From contig DBTN01000042.1 in the NCBI GenBank assembly GCA_002307065.1, positions 45,652-109,651 of the forward strand: DNA of 64,000 nt, written 5' to 3'. Below, in pieces: positions 62,851-64,000 of the stretch (position 1 is its first letter; the number at the start of each line of letters is the position of its first letter). The notes beneath the pieces were generated by a model. The model saw only the letters and a list, made by a program, of their open reading frames with translations. It did not search any database and had not been told where the DNA came from. Source of the stretch: Akkermansiaceae bacterium UBA1315 (GTDB lineage Bacteria > Verrucomicrobiota > Verrucomicrobiia > Verrucomicrobiales > Akkermansiaceae). Both the position numbers and the translations under genes were made by a program.

Positions 62851-63290
62851 TGTCGAAGGGTTAATTCAATTTTCCTTACGGCAGTAAGGGATGAGTTCTC
62901 CTTTGGGGGGCTAGGAAAAGTTTCTTCCAGTATGGTCAATAAGACCAATACTTCTGGGCGGGCGACAGTCCGCCGCTGGCAGCGGCATCCCATCCCCGCC
63001 CCAATACGCCACAGGGCTATCGCCCATGGCAGCACACGCTATCGCGCAGGAAATAAAGAAGAAAACTACGAAAATCAAACCGGCAAGCCGGCAAATAATC
63101 ATCCCGAACGCATGCGCGAAAAGTCATCGCCCAACGCTTCGCGTAAGAAAACAAGACGGCGAAATTACGCCAAAGTTATTCCTGAAAACTGGAAGTAGAC
63201 ACAAGGGGACTGGGGGTGAGCCGCCGTTGGGCCTATCCCACGACGCAAATGGTGGGTTGGGATCCCAGCCACATTTGACAACGAGCGCTG
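62851..63290. other. Non-coding or poorly supported interval after the iterons
   Basis: Contains the AT-rich part of the presumed origin and several short overlapping ORFs on both strands (for example a plus-strand one from 63026 rich in Lys and Arg). I cannot support any of them: composition and start sites are weak and none resembles a known family. Confidence 0.4.
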
Positions 63291-64000
63291 TCACCGCGAA
63301 GGGAATTTACCCAGTTCCCGGGAATCAAACGGATACAAATTATCCATTAGCGGGCCGGTAATCCCAAGAGATTTGAAATCAAAGGACGTTTTGATATCCG
63401 AAAGGAATCCTTCCTTCGGACGAATACCCGTTTGGAACTTATATTTCAGATCGCCACCCAGACGAACAACTTCATCCACCGGAACGGTCTTCCAGTTGGA
63501 ATATTTGTAATTCTGATAGTCATCCGAATACCGATTCAAATTCACCTCAGACTCAAAAGCCTTGAAAATCGCTTCCGCTTTGGAAAGCGTCCAAAGTTCA
63601 GAAACCTCGCCACTTGCAAATAATCTAGAATACTCATTGTCCGATCTGTCCCAACCCAAAAGGAATGCAGGAAGAGTTCTCGAAGAAGAACCATAAACAT
63701 TATTATAATGCAAAAGTTTCGCCAGTGCATGCCGGAAAGATCCGGAATTGGCCCGAGTCATATTATCCATATCAATCCAGTCTTTTGGATACAAACCACA
63801 GAAAGCGACCCAAACCCAACCTTCGGGAATCGCCCATGCTGGCGGACGACGAGTTTCAATCCGCAACGGCTGAATCGGCGGAGTTAGCTGATCGCCATAA
63901 TACAACATCCCGTTCCACCCTATCCGGGTATCCAGGCCATAATAAGCTTCAACCATTCGTTCGAGCACCAACTGGCTTGCTACCGCAGGACGCCCTTGAA
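63291..64000 (-). CDS. Hypothetical protein, 5' end outside window
   Basis: At least 236 residues; the frame is open through the window's right edge, so the start is unseen. A TTG at 63971 is not needed as a start. The sequence is rich in Trp, Tyr and Asn (WAIPEGWVWVAFCGLYPKDW, DMDNMTRANSGSFRHAL, YSDDYQNYKYSNWKTVPVDE). No domain is recognised. Whether it belongs to the island or the chromosome is open. Confidence 0.65.
   Translation of the reverse strand, partial: QGRPAVASQLVLERMVEAYYGLDTRIGWNGMLYYGDQLTPPIQPLRIETRRPPAWAIPEGWVWVAFCGLYPKDWIDMDNMTRANSGSFRHALAKLLHYNNVYGSSSRTLPAFLLGWDRSDNEYSRLFASGEVSELWTLSKAEAIFKAFESEVNLNRYSDDYQNYKYSNWKTVPVDEVVRLGGDLKYKFQTGIRPKEGFLSDIKTSFDFKSLGITGPLMDNLYPFDSRELGKFPSR

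Noticed and set aside
62911..63361. Short ORFs on both strands after the iterons, one with a signal-like N-terminus
   Set aside because: They overlap each other, lack good start sites and resemble no family.

Overview
The window looks like a chromosome segment from a GC-rich, Gram-negative, heterotrophic bacterium, most likely a member of the Verrucomicrobiota. This is inferred from a PEP-CTERM protein, a GFTLVE prepilin, a glycine-rich RRM protein, many small lipoproteins and the overall style of the genes. No rRNA or other decisive marker is present. Most of the window is ordinary core genome with little space between genes. Three accessory blocks interrupt it.

Bases 1-13.7 kb hold core genes: succinyl-CoA synthetase (sucC and sucD, separated by two unrelated genes), amylomaltase malQ, trpD, a coiled-coil/TPR exported protein, an N-formylglutamate amidohydrolase-like protein, a glucoamylase-like protein and an aspartate-type aminotransferase. 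From 13.9 to 28.9 kb lies a type I-C-like CRISPR-Cas locus. It starts with a divergent WYL regulator of the CapW/BrxR type, followed by a truncated relic of a first cas3 and a lone degenerate CRISPR repeat in inverted orientation. Next come cas5-cas8c-cas7-cas3, with a second cas3 in a non-canonical position, then an interposed block (unknown gene, frameshifted pRiA4b ORF-3-like gene, vapBC), then cas4-cas1-cas2, a leader and an array of 42 repeats and 41 spacers. The relic cas3 and cas4-cas1-cas2 look GC-rich like the core, whereas cas8-cas7-cas3 are visibly AT-richer. This fits replacement of the interference module while the older adaptation module and array were kept.

From 28.9 to 52.5 kb the core genome resumes: DUF421 protein, tRNA-Lys, MATE pump, ABC exporter with a TPR partner, phosphoesterase, RRM protein, alr, prepilin, lipoprotein protease, mutY, phosphoglucomutase, rRNA methyltransferase-like gene, MFS pump, AlkD-like repair protein, purH and an esterase. 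A RhuM gene next to a type I restriction HsdR stub follows.

Two diverged copies of a roughly 615-643 bp non-IS element lie at 29.6-30.2 kb (minus) and 52.9-53.5 kb (plus). Both end in a long hairpin with the same loop but different stem bases. I do not recognise this element; it is one of the two best candidates here for something undescribed, the other being the rebuilt CRISPR locus.

From 53.5 kb to the end, comM is the centre of a mosaic. Its 3' end is duplicated around a zeta-toxin-like pair, and its 5' part is cut off by a large serine recombinase. The recombinase opens an island that runs out of the window. It carries an XRE regulator, a PEP-CTERM protein, several lipoproteins, and an IncQ-like replication unit: a RepA-type helicase, a RepC-like initiator split by a (GGTT)3 tract, and four 22-bp iterons.
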